NCBI GenBank assembly: GCA_964425215.1
Contig: CAYRLW010000011.1
Coordinates: 10,416 to 74,415 of the forward strand
DNA from: CAYRLW01 sp964425215
Lineage (GTDB): Bacteria; Spirochaetota; Spirochaetia; Treponematales; Breznakiellaceae
Reading direction: 5' to 3'
Length of the DNA: 64,000 nucleotides
Shown piece by piece: positions 27,480-36,114 of the stretch. The notes below the pieces were generated by a model. It worked only from the letters and a program-made list of their open reading frames with translations. It was not told the DNA's origin and did no database searches. Numbering within the stretch: the first letter of the stretch is position 1; the number at the start of each line of letters is the position of its first letter. The translations under genes were made by a program, and so were the position numbers.

Positions 27480-30326
27480 TTAGATTGCATTCGGCAGGAC
27501 GACGTACACGCCGATGAGGTCCACCGGAAGACATGCGGTGACACTGTACTGCCCCGTGTCGCCCGCCGCGTCGCGCATGCGCCGGTGATCCGCAAGGAGC
27601 GCCTGCGCTCGTTCAGCGGCCAGGCGCTCGAAGGTCTCGCGGTGCCCAGCGAACCACGCAGTGCTTTCCGTAAGCTCGCGGACCATCGCGTCCTTGCTAA
27701 GATTCCCGCTGGGGTGCGCATCGAGGAGGCTCTCGACATCGGCATCGGCAAGGAAACGCGGCGCCTCCCGCCCCGCAAGCCCGAGGGCGATCGCTTCCTC
27801 CGCCATGAGCTCGCGGCGTACACCAGAGCGCACGACGTCGAGCTGGTACCTGAGCCGCAGGAGGAAGATGGTGGTCGTCTCCCGAACCGATGCGGTTTCG
27901 AATACCGCAGCGCGGGATGCCAGGATTTCCGAGGCGGCCGTATCGCCGGACAAGGCGCTTTCCAGTACCTGATCCGCGAGAAGGGATACGATGGGATGGC
28001 TCCGGTGTATGAATATACTGCCCGTGTCCGCGGGATAGGTGAAGCCAAGAGAGATCGGCCGTACGAATCCCTCGGTGGCCATGCGTTCCTTCAGCAAGGG
28101 GGGGAGCTGTGCCGGCATGAAGCGGAAGCTTTCTTTTCCCTGAGCTTCCAGGGGCGCTTTGAGCCGGATGAGCGCGGCTTCCACAAAGCGGCGCACTTCC
28201 CTGGACTCGCCGAGGGCGCTTACCTGCTTGTTCCACTCGGGCATCACGTCCTCGGGCTTGAGCCTGCGCTGGGCGAAGACCGTGCGGTTGGCCTTGGCCC
28301 TCTGCATGGCGTCCTCCCAGGCGGTCTCCATGGGCGCAAGGTCTACATCAGAAGACTCGCCCCCGAAGTCGAAGGTCTGTTGCAGCGCGCCGCCGTTCCT
28401 GTCCGCGGTTTTCATGAGCGCAGCCTTGACGAGGGCCTGCTGTATGCGCTTCCCGTTCTCCGGCATCGGCACGAGGACGCCGAGCTCCTCCCTGATGGCC
28501 TGGGCCTTCCTGAGTATGACGTTCAGGATAAAGCCATCAACTGGGTTATCCTGGCCGTAGATCATAGCACAGCGAACTTCGTGCGACTTCTGGCCGAAGC
28601 GGTCCACGCGTCCTTCGCGCTGTTCGTGCCTGGTCGGGTTCCACGCAAGGTCGTAGTGGACGACGGCGTTGAAGCCGTGCTGTAAATTGATGCCCTCCGA
28701 AAGGCAGTCGGTGGCTATCAGGATAGGCCGTTCGGACTGGATGAGGAGATCGATACGCTCTTCGCGTTCCTCGGGGGTAAGCTCGCCGGTGATCACGTCC
28801 ACCGTATGTCCGTTAAGGCGCTTTTTCACCTGCTCACCTACGTAGGCGGCCGTCGCGATGTAGCGGCAGAATACGACGGGCCGCCAGTCCTTCCCTTTCT
28901 CCGCGGAGAGCGACTCGAGATGGGCGATGAGGGAGGCGAGCTTGGGGTCTCCCCCTATCCCGCGGAGTGTGTCTGCCTCTGCGATGAGTCCTTCGAGAAG
29001 TTTGATATCACCGATGCCGGCGGGCGGCTCCTGGTCGTTCGATCCAAGCTCGTCGGCGCTCCCGTCGTCTATGCGCTCCTCGTCCGCCAGGGCGGCGAGT
29101 TCTTCCGCCGTTCCCTCCAGGCGGGCGGTAAGCGCCCGGTGGGCGGCGGCTGGCGAAGATGCGGCGCAGCGCAGGAGAGCGAGCGTCGCGTACCACATCA
29201 TGCGCGCGCCTTCGCCCTTCTCGCTCTCGGCCTTCGTAGCCAAGCCAAGACAGTAGGCACGTACCGATTCGAAAAAATCACCCCATTGGCCTGATAGGGA
29301 ATACGTAATCTCCTTGACCATCCGCCGTGGAAAAACACTCGAGTCCTTCCACTCATCGATGTCTTTTCGCCTTCTCTGCACGAAATGCCGCGCGAGTCTT
29401 TGGCGCACGGGATCGTCCGCCCTGACGGCGGTGCCTGCCAGGCTCGAGAACTCTGGATCGAGCAGGCCAAGGAGATTGTGGAAGGCTGCGTCGTCGCCCG
29501 AGTGCGGCGTTGCGGTCAGCATGATGAGGTGCCGCTCGGGATCCGCGACGAGGTTCTTCAGGAGCTCGTAGCGGCGCTGGCGGTTCTGCCCGGCTATGGT
29601 GCAGGTGTGCGCCTCGTCGACGACCACGAGCTCGGGTGCGCTCGACAGAAAATAGCTCTTGTGGGTTTCGCTCTTGATATAGTCGAGGCTCATGACGACA
29701 GCCGGAAAATGCTCGAAGAGCGAAAGTCCGCGGGGAACCATATTCTCCAGTCGCCGTACGCTTGAAGCGGTGAGCCCCACGGCGTATATATGGAAGCGTT
29801 CTGAAAGCTCGCCGACCCACTGGTCCACCAGATGCGGTGGGCAGAGCACCGCGAAGCGGCTGATTTCCGCGCGGTCGATCAGTTCACGCACGATAAGGGC
29901 CGCCTCGATGGTTTTGCCTATACCGACATCGTCGGCTATGAGAAGGCGGACGGTCTTCTGCTTGAGAGCCATAAGCAGGGGCACGAGCTGATAGGCGCGC
30001 GGTTCGACGGCGATTTTGCCGAAGCTTCGAAATGGTCCAGCCGCTGCGCGCAGTTTGAGTCTGAGCGCGTCGCGCAGGAGCAACGCCGAATCATGGGCTC
30101 CCGGTTTCGTTACGTCGGGCAACGGGAAGGTCGCCGCCTCGATCGGGCTTCTCTCGAGCGACGGGAGAACAACCTGAATATCGGCATCCGCGCCGCCAAG
30201 AGGGCGCAAGTACAGAGCATCTCCTAGTACGTCGCCATTGTCGGCGCCACGTGTATTGGGTTGAACGACCCATTCCCGTCCGCGTACGCGGACGAGGGTT
30301 CCGGGAGTGAAAGCGCTTGCGTTCAT
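27480..30326 (-). CDS. SNF2-family helicase, DrmD-like
   Basis: The 948-aa protein carries an SF2/SNF2 ATPase: Walker A region ADDVGIGKTIEAALI (~131-145), DEAH box VVVDEAHTC (~235), LTATPHSGDD, and the C-terminal lobe GINLQHGFNAVVHYDLAWNPT with QREGRVDRFGQ. This is the layout of DrmD, the helicase of class 1 DISARM, which pairs with an N6-adenine methylase as here. It should translocate on DNA to detect or remodel foreign DNA. The start overlaps the upstream helicase stop by 4 nt, so production of the two helicases is coupled. Confidence 0.8.
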   Translation of the reverse strand: MNASAFTPGTLVRVRGREWVVQPNTRGADNGDVLGDALYLRPLGGADADIQVVLPSLERSPIEAATFPLPDVTKPGAHDSALLLRDALRLKLRAAAGPFRSFGKIAVEPRAYQLVPLLMALKQKTVRLLIADDVGIGKTIEAALIVRELIDRAEISRFAVLCPPHLVDQWVGELSERFHIYAVGLTASSVRRLENMVPRGLSLFEHFPAVVMSLDYIKSETHKSYFLSSAPELVVVDEAHTCTIAGQNRQRRYELLKNLVADPERHLIMLTATPHSGDDAAFHNLLGLLDPEFSSLAGTAVRADDPVRQRLARHFVQRRRKDIDEWKDSSVFPRRMVKEITYSLSGQWGDFFESVRAYCLGLATKAESEKGEGARMMWYATLALLRCAASSPAAAHRALTARLEGTAEELAALADEERIDDGSADELGSNDQEPPAGIGDIKLLEGLIAEADTLRGIGGDPKLASLIAHLESLSAEKGKDWRPVVFCRYIATAAYVGEQVKKRLNGHTVDVITGELTPEEREERIDLLIQSERPILIATDCLSEGINLQHGFNAVVHYDLAWNPTRHEQREGRVDRFGQKSHEVRCAMIYGQDNPVDGFILNVILRKAQAIREELGVLVPMPENGKRIQQALVKAALMKTADRNGGALQQTFDFGGESSDVDLAPMETAWEDAMQRAKANRTVFAQRRLKPEDVMPEWNKQVSALGESREVRRFVEAALIRLKAPLEAQGKESFRFMPAQLPPLLKERMATEGFVRPISLGFTYPADTGSIFIHRSHPIVSLLADQVLESALSGDTAASEILASRAAVFETASVRETTTIFLLRLRYQLDVVRSGVRRELMAEEAIALGLAGREAPRFLADADVESLLDAHPSGNLSKDAMVRELTESTAWFAGHRETFERLAAERAQALLADHRRMRDAAGDTGQYSVTACLPVDLIGVYVVLPNAI

Positions 30327-33300
30327 TGTTCTTTTTCCTTGGTACGGGGTAATGTTTTGGGGTTTGATGAAAGGTAATTATTCCATGCCTCTGGATTGTC
30401 TCCAAGCACGGCAACGGTGTAACCGCGATCTCGTAAGTAGTGCCGTGCTTCTTCGGCCGGCTGCGTAAAGAAGACGGCAACTTTATCGACTTTATAGATC
30501 GCGTCCGCCTGATGCTTCCCTTCCATGAACGGATACATGAAATCATCGGGGCTCCGGTACCCCTTTTCATTGAGAAAATCAGCGAATGCCGTGTCGCCCT
30601 TTCCCGGGCTACCGGTATCATCTCTGGCTTTCCGTGGTTCTTGTATTGAAACATTCCCCTTCGAGAGGGCGATGAGAATGCTGAGAGCTTCTGGGTTTCT
30701 CCTGTCAAGAATGAGGTGTTCCGGCTGATTGTAATATGAGAGAAGGCACTGGTAGCATGCCGCGACGCAGGGGTCGCTCTTTTTGTCTTCCTGCTCGCCG
30801 ATGAGATCCTTTACCGCGTCGAGGCGTTCGGGGATGCGGTAATGCATGATCTGGAGGGCCATGCGGGCGACTGCCGCCAACTCATTCCTGTCGCGGGCTA
30901 ATCTCGTCAACACCCCCGCCCCGCCCTCGGCGGCCTCATAAAAGAGTATGCGCCTCCGATCACTTTCCAGGGGAAGCGGTTCGACGGCGAGCTCCGATTC
31001 CTCGATCTGGTAGGTCTGCTCGATACCTCGCTTGAGGCTGGCCTGAAGGGTCGCCATGGCTTCTTTACTCGGCGTTCCAGCAAGGGTCAGAATGAGAATG
31101 TTGCGGTAATCTTCGACGAAGGGCACGATCCTCTGAGGCGGGACCCTGGTGCGGGCTGATTCTTCATCGCCCTCGCTCCTGCCCTCCTCATCTTCCTCGG
31201 CTCGCCACCAACCGGAGATCGGATCGATATAGAAACCGAGGATATTCTTGTTCTTGCGCCGTTTCCAGCCTCGATTGATGCGCCACAGCAAGGCCGCAGG
31301 AGAGTAAACGAGGTCGCCAATCGCCTCGCCGTCAAGGCTTATGATCGATCGAGTTACATCCACACGGCCGCTTTCATCGCGATCGAGGCGGAACATGGTT
31401 TGTATGTCGTAACCCTGTCTTTGCCTCTCCTCGTCATTTACGGAAATTCGCTCGACAGCTTCGGTCTCGACGGTTTCTATCTTGAACAGGTCGGCGATGC
31501 GGGCGTTACCAGAAAGCTCAGCTCCGCAGTTCTCGCACCGGGGGACAACAACCTCAGGCTCGTCGACCGTACCGAAATGCCCGTGACCGCAAGAGGGACA
31601 CACGAGGGCGTGTATCGTCGGCAGTCTGTTTCCGTCCCCACTTCCAATCATCGCCCCCGAGTTGAGCTTTGCTTTCTTGACTTGGTACATGCGTCCGTCA
31701 TGGTAGATCAGACTTCTCGGTCCGAACTCGGATATGCCGAGGAAACGGGGGCGAGAGACCATCGAGCCCGAATCGCGCTCACCACCGGCGCGGGTTCCCC
31801 TCGCCGGAATCCAGGCCATGAGGGGAAGCCTCGGGAAGTTATAGCCGGGAAGGAAGCCTTGCCCGGCGAGATAGCGGTAGGTGTAGAAGTCGGAGTTCTG
31901 GGTAGCGTGGGAACTCAGGAGTAGGTCGAGCTGTCGCTTAGCGTCGGTGTAGCGGCGTGTTGCGCTGTCTCTATCGATGGGACGGGTTGCGTGGCCGCGA
32001 ATTATGGCGTCTGCCAGCTCCATCTGCCTGAGGGTCGATGCATAGAGGTTGCGCCAACGATCGAAGGCCTTTTCGAAGCTATCTGGAGCTTGGGCGATGA
32101 TCCGCTCTATATAGGCATCGGAAAGCCATGCGCCATCATCTGAGAGAGTTCGGCGTAATTCGACGGCGATCGCCTTCGCGTGTTCGAGCGCGCGGTCTCT
32201 CGCGGCTTGATCCCTAAGCTTTGCCATGAGTTCTGGCGCCACCGGATATCCATCGTCGTCCAGCTTGAGCAGAAGCGATATGCTCGATTCAATTTTGACC
32301 GCTAGGCAGGAGAGCCAGATAGCATCGATATGGCTATCGACGAGATCCCTGTTTGATAGGTCGAGGGTCGGCGCCTTGACAATGCCATGGACCATTTCCG
32401 GAGCATTCGCGAAAAACCACTGATCGTGGGGACTCTGGGCCGCGCAATACGTGATGACGAGAGCCGGTTGCCCAGAGCGTCCGGCTCGCCCGCTTCGCTG
32501 GGCGTAGTTGGCGGGGGTCGGGGGAACGTTCCGCATGTATACCGTGTTGAGAGAAGAGATATCGACGCCGAGTTCCATCGTAGGGGAACAGAATAGTACG
32601 GGTAGGCGCTCAAGCTCACCCTGATAGCGCTCAGTTTTCCACCAGTCCTTGTCCTTCTGCGTGAAGCGGAACCTCGCTTCGAGTATCATACGGTCCGAAT
32701 TATCGACCTGCGCCGTATGCTCGTGTGATTCATATTCAAACAGCCTATGGTCAGGGAGCGCGAGGGTTGCGGCGGCGCCGAGATAGATATCGCGGAAGAA
32801 CTCGTTCTGGACCGCCCTCTTCGTAAGCTCGGGTGCAGTACAAAGATGCCACTCGAGTGCTTGCGATTGAAGACACCATCCGGAAATTTCGTGGTCCAGT
32901 GGAACTTCTTTCACAAATCCATAATCACGCGCGAGTTCGAGCACCGACTTTACGATTTCTGTGACGTCAGAATCCCTCCACCCAAGTATTTGTTTTTCCA
33001 AGGGACTCCCGTTCCACAGTGTAGCTCTCTTTATGATACGCACCAGTCTGGACCTAACCCCGCCGGAGATATAATCAGCACGGCTCCTGTTGAGACGATC
33101 CGGCATTTGATTGAGAACCATGTAGCGCGTAACCGTGAGCTTCTCATCGAACGCGAATCCCCATCGCTCTTTCAGAGAAGCCCATGCCTTGGTCTTCATC
33201 CGCTCCTGTTCACCTGGGTCAAGGAAGCGCGAATCGATGCAAAGATTTTTTCTCATTTCCGTAAAGACGAGCGTAAACAGTTCTTTCCGCTTATTCGGCT

Positions 33301-35599
33301 CAAGAGACTTAATTGCGTCGTGGGCATGCTCGAAGTTCTGTCCTGTCCGGATGTACTCGTCCATGCCAACATACGCGATTTCGACGAGGCCGAGCTGGTC
33401 GAGGGAAGGATTGTTAAAACGCCAGCCTTTCCTGAAGTCGCGAATAATGCGATAGCCGAGAACAAACTTCAGAGCTCGTTGAGCCTCCGCCAGATTAAGG
33501 CCAAAGAAATCAGGATTATTGAGGTACTCGCTTTTGGCTGCATAATCGTTACGATTAAAGCCAATCGCATGGAATACCTCCTCAGGCAAAGCATCTTCGG
33601 TAAGGACACCTCCGTTTTTTTGGAGCGCGCCGACAATCCCCCCACGTAAGGTCACCAAAAACACTAAGTCGTTGAAATGCCCTGACTGAAGCGCAGCATC
33701 CTGACGGTTATCCGTAAAGCCGAGCATTTTACGTTGATCAAGGTCATCAGCGCCGGGTTCCTCCGCGAAAAGATTCCTAAGTACGCTCATCGTTATCATA
33801 GTCGTCGCAGAAGAGCGTCCTTCTCCGGAAAGACTCGATAGCCGGTTGATATCCTTTCCCATCGGCTCATGAACCATACCGCAGCGCGGGCAGAATCGGA
33901 TGTGACCCGGAATGTACCAGTATTCGTTTCCATCACCCCGCGCGTAGGCCACGCCTTGGCCGCGTTCGTCGAGATGCAGTTTTGTAGGAACAAACTTGGA
34001 GTACTCGTTCTTGACCCGAGGACCTGAGGCTCGTTGCTCTATCCAAAAGTCCGGCAGGCTTTCAATGCTTCCATCGAAATCGAAATCTGTCCCAGAAGGC
34101 ACCAGGAATCCGAACCTGTCCTCTGCATCATTCGGGAATAGGACATCAATTTCCCGTGGACTCCAGCGGTTATCTAAGAGCTCTACAGGATGATATTCCT
34201 GTCCGCATTCACGGCAAAAGTAAGCGGGGTATAGGAATACATCCTCGCGCCCAGGCGCGAAGCGTTGCGCCGTCATCGTAATAAAGCGTTTCCCCGGAGG
34301 CTCGAGGGTCATAAGAACTTTACCCGGTCCGGAAATGAACTGGTGCAGTTTAAATGCGAAAGGCTTACGCCCATCAGCATCCTCGACTGCATGAGCCGCG
34401 ATAAGGAATTGTTGTAATGCAGTATAGGCTGTTTTTGCCTCACAGCCAGTATCGCGAGCAAGCCTTTCCGCTGCTTGAGTCATGCTCAGAGGTTTTGCTC
34501 GATTGGGAGCCGAAATGCCATTCATCTCTATTCCAAGCGTTGTTTCAACCCAAATAGCCATGGGGTCGCGCTTGAACTCGTCCAGATTCGCCCATTCAAA
34601 GGTCGGATTTTTTAACCGGCCAGGAAGGAGCTGTAGCATTGTCTGACGGCTCTGCGTAGAGTCGGTCACCTGGTCAAGCGTTTCCGAGATAATATTATCG
34701 ACAGGAACCACTTGCCCGAATAGAAGGCTCGATACGCGGGCGACAGTAGCTTGCTGGTCTTGAAAACTGCCCGTATTCGACATCGTCGCTGAAGTGCCGA
34801 TACAAAGCATTTCGGATGCTTCAAGACGCTGGCGAACCCTTCGCACGAGAAGCGCGACATCGGCTCCCTGGCGTCCACGATAGGTATGAAGCTCGTCGAG
34901 TACGAGGAACTGAAGTCCTCGGCAATGATCGATTACCTTGCGATCCGTCTCGTCATAGCGCGTCAGGAGAAGTTCGAGCATCATGAAGTTGGTGAGAAGA
35001 ATGTCAGCCGGGTTATCTGCTACCGATTTTCTCTCCTCTTGGCTCTCCTGACCGGTATATCGCGCTACTGTGAATGGCTTTTCTTCTTCGGGATAACCAT
35101 GAAGGAACTTGCCAAGCTCCTCGAGCTGACTATTGGCCAAGGCGTTCATGGGATAGATGATAATCGCGCGAGTTCTATGCTCTCCGCCCGCTTCCCTTTC
35201 ATGCAAGATTCGGTCGACTATCGGTAGAAAGAAAGCGATGCTCTTACCCGAGCCTGTTCCAGTCGTCACCACATATGGTTCGTTTTTCTTGGCTATCGCA
35301 AGGGCATCCATCTGATGCTTATATAAGGTGAGGTCCCTTGGCTTGCCTTCCGGTTTGCCTGACTTGAAGATATGGCCGCACGCTGGATGGATGACACCTT
35401 CAGCTACAAGTTCTTGTACCGAAGAGGCCTTCTTATAGCTCGGGTTTATCTGAATGAGCGGCTCGGGCCAGTAGCGCCCGCGCTCATATTCGGAGTCGAC
35501 ATATGCACGTATGTCCTCAGCTCCGATGGTTGTGAAGCTACGTGAAAAACTTTCATATTCCCGAATAACCGAGTCTCTGAACTGGAATACGTCTTTCAT
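30323..35599 (-). CDS. Giant DEAD-box helicase with DUF1998 (DruE-like or DrmA-DrmB fusion)
   Basis: The 1758-aa protein has Walker A TTGTGSGKS (112-120), a DELH box LVLDELHTY (~232-240), and motif VI YAQRSGRAGRSGQ (~1035). A zinc-ribbon-like CPSCG ... CENCG lies near 1330-1355. The DUF1998 signature CYQCLLSYYNQPEH is near 1610. The last ~90 residues include HQADAIYKVDKVAVFF, reminiscent of a degraded PD-(D/E)xK or VSR nuclease. Size and layout recall DruE of Druantia; helicase plus DUF1998 is also what DISARM splits between DrmA and DrmB. AAGGAG precedes the ATG. It is the first structural gene of the operon, 60 nt after the XRE gene. Confidence 0.8.
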   Translation of the reverse strand: MKDVFQFRDSVIREYESFSRSFTTIGAEDIRAYVDSEYERGRYWPEPLIQINPSYKKASSVQELVAEGVIHPACGHIFKSGKPEGKPRDLTLYKHQMDALAIAKKNEPYVVTTGTGSGKSIAFFLPIVDRILHEREAGGEHRTRAIIIYPMNALANSQLEELGKFLHGYPEEEKPFTVARYTGQESQEERKSVADNPADILLTNFMMLELLLTRYDETDRKVIDHCRGLQFLVLDELHTYRGRQGADVALLVRRVRQRLEASEMLCIGTSATMSNTGSFQDQQATVARVSSLLFGQVVPVDNIISETLDQVTDSTQSRQTMLQLLPGRLKNPTFEWANLDEFKRDPMAIWVETTLGIEMNGISAPNRAKPLSMTQAAERLARDTGCEAKTAYTALQQFLIAAHAVEDADGRKPFAFKLHQFISGPGKVLMTLEPPGKRFITMTAQRFAPGREDVFLYPAYFCRECGQEYHPVELLDNRWSPREIDVLFPNDAEDRFGFLVPSGTDFDFDGSIESLPDFWIEQRASGPRVKNEYSKFVPTKLHLDERGQGVAYARGDGNEYWYIPGHIRFCPRCGMVHEPMGKDINRLSSLSGEGRSSATTMITMSVLRNLFAEEPGADDLDQRKMLGFTDNRQDAALQSGHFNDLVFLVTLRGGIVGALQKNGGVLTEDALPEEVFHAIGFNRNDYAAKSEYLNNPDFFGLNLAEAQRALKFVLGYRIIRDFRKGWRFNNPSLDQLGLVEIAYVGMDEYIRTGQNFEHAHDAIKSLEPNKRKELFTLVFTEMRKNLCIDSRFLDPGEQERMKTKAWASLKERWGFAFDEKLTVTRYMVLNQMPDRLNRSRADYISGGVRSRLVRIIKRATLWNGSPLEKQILGWRDSDVTEIVKSVLELARDYGFVKEVPLDHEISGWCLQSQALEWHLCTAPELTKRAVQNEFFRDIYLGAAATLALPDHRLFEYESHEHTAQVDNSDRMILEARFRFTQKDKDWWKTERYQGELERLPVLFCSPTMELGVDISSLNTVYMRNVPPTPANYAQRSGRAGRSGQPALVITYCAAQSPHDQWFFANAPEMVHGIVKAPTLDLSNRDLVDSHIDAIWLSCLAVKIESSISLLLKLDDDGYPVAPELMAKLRDQAARDRALEHAKAIAVELRRTLSDDGAWLSDAYIERIIAQAPDSFEKAFDRWRNLYASTLRQMELADAIIRGHATRPIDRDSATRRYTDAKRQLDLLLSSHATQNSDFYTYRYLAGQGFLPGYNFPRLPLMAWIPARGTRAGGERDSGSMVSRPRFLGISEFGPRSLIYHDGRMYQVKKAKLNSGAMIGSGDGNRLPTIHALVCPSCGHGHFGTVDEPEVVVPRCENCGAELSGNARIADLFKIETVETEAVERISVNDEERQRQGYDIQTMFRLDRDESGRVDVTRSIISLDGEAIGDLVYSPAALLWRINRGWKRRKNKNILGFYIDPISGWWRAEEDEEGRSEGDEESARTRVPPQRIVPFVEDYRNILILTLAGTPSKEAMATLQASLKRGIEQTYQIEESELAVEPLPLESDRRRILFYEAAEGGAGVLTRLARDRNELAAVARMALQIMHYRIPERLDAVKDLIGEQEDKKSDPCVAACYQCLLSYYNQPEHLILDRRNPEALSILIALSKGNVSIQEPRKARDDTGSPGKGDTAFADFLNEKGYRSPDDFMYPFMEGKHQADAIYKVDKVAVFFTQPAEEARHYLRDRGYTVAVLGDNPEAWNNYLSSNPKTLPRTKEKEQ

Positions 35600-35659
35600 T
35601 TTAGCTCCTTCGTTTTCTTAATTAAAAATGAACCGTCTCATCAGCTTGGAGTATTGCCC

Positions 35660-35857
35660 CTAAGAATTGCTCGTACATCTTGACCTGAAGGATTGAAAGT
35701 GTTCCTTTGCCAACTTATGAGGCTCGGTATGCCCCATCTCCCAGCGGTTAACAGTGGCATAAGATACCCCAAGAGCATCTGCGAGCTCTTTTTGACTCAT
35801 TCCGAGCCAAAGGCGAAGCTCTTTAACTTCTCCCGAGAAGCTTGATTCAGATTTCAT
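35660..35857 (-). CDS. XRE-family HTH regulator
   Basis: The 65-aa protein is essentially one Cro/C1-type helix-turn-helix: VKELRLWLGMSQKELADALGV, then SYATVNRWEMGHTEP. It sits first in the defence operon and probably represses its own promoter and the genes below, limiting cost or toxicity; this is inference from position. The ATG is only ~7 nt after the -10 element, so its mRNA is likely leaderless and no ribosome binding site is present. Confidence 0.8.
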   Translation of the reverse strand: MKSESSFSGEVKELRLWLGMSQKELADALGVSYATVNRWEMGHTEPHKLAKEHFQSFRSRCTSNS

Positions 35858-35864
35858 CTAATCG

Positions 35865-35892
35865 AGTATAACATATGCTACATTGGGGTCAA
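35865..35892 (-). promoter_or_regulatory. Promoter of the defence operon
   Basis: On the minus strand TTGACC (35892-35887), a 16-bp spacer and TATACT (35870-35865) form a strong sigma-70-like promoter. The expected start of transcription coincides with the XRE ATG at 35857. The spacer includes the small palindrome GCATATGT, a possible XRE operator. Confidence 0.65.
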
Positions 35893-35979
35893 GGATTTTT
35901 ATAGTAGATTTTAGACAGTAAAAAGAAACCCCTTAATGTCACGCCTTGAAGGCTGACTGAAGCACCAAATTATAGAGGG

Positions 35980-36009
35980 GACCTCTAAAAACTTCAGTTT
36001 TTAGAGGTC
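35980..36009. repeat. Perfect 13-bp inverted repeat sharing the IS5 terminal sequence
   Basis: GACCTCTAAAAAC faces GTTTTTAGAGGTC with a 4-nt loop. ACCTCTAAAAAC also occurs in both ends of the degraded IS5-type element at 49871-50563, so this is probably two abutted IS ends or a miniature relative. It lies in a 304-bp gene-free gap (35858-36161) that also holds the operon promoter and the IS256 left end. Confidence 0.7.
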
Positions 36010-36047
36010 TACAGATAAAAAATGCAAATCCTATAAGGATTTACCCA

Positions 36048-36084
36048 GGCACCTCCAATAACTAAACGAGTTATTAGAGGTGCC
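36048..36084. repeat. 16-bp inverted repeat hairpin
   Basis: GGCACCTCCAATAACT faces AGTTATTAGAGGTGCC with one mismatch and a 5-nt loop. A smaller palindrome, AAATCC-TATAA-GGATTT, lies just before it at about 36026-36042. The pattern ACCTC-N-AATAAC/GTTATT-N-GAGGT is like that of the palindrome at 35980. It is not followed by a T run, so it is not a classic terminator. Confidence 0.6.
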
Positions 36085-36114
36085 CTAGAGTGACTGCCTA
36101 GGCCTCCATCCAAA

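Noticed and set aside
24222..28685. Long plus-strand frames inside the methylase and SNF2 genes (up to 514 codons)
   Set aside because: Antisense shadows of GC-rich coding DNA; no motif, and the minus-strand proteins are clearly real.
32747..33649. 300-codon plus-strand frame inside the giant helicase
   Set aside because: Lies fully antisense to conserved helicase sequence and shows no recognisable domain.
35974..36086. Possible CRISPR array from spaced palindromes
   Set aside because: The palindromes differ in sequence and spacing, and no cas gene is near; they match IS ends instead.
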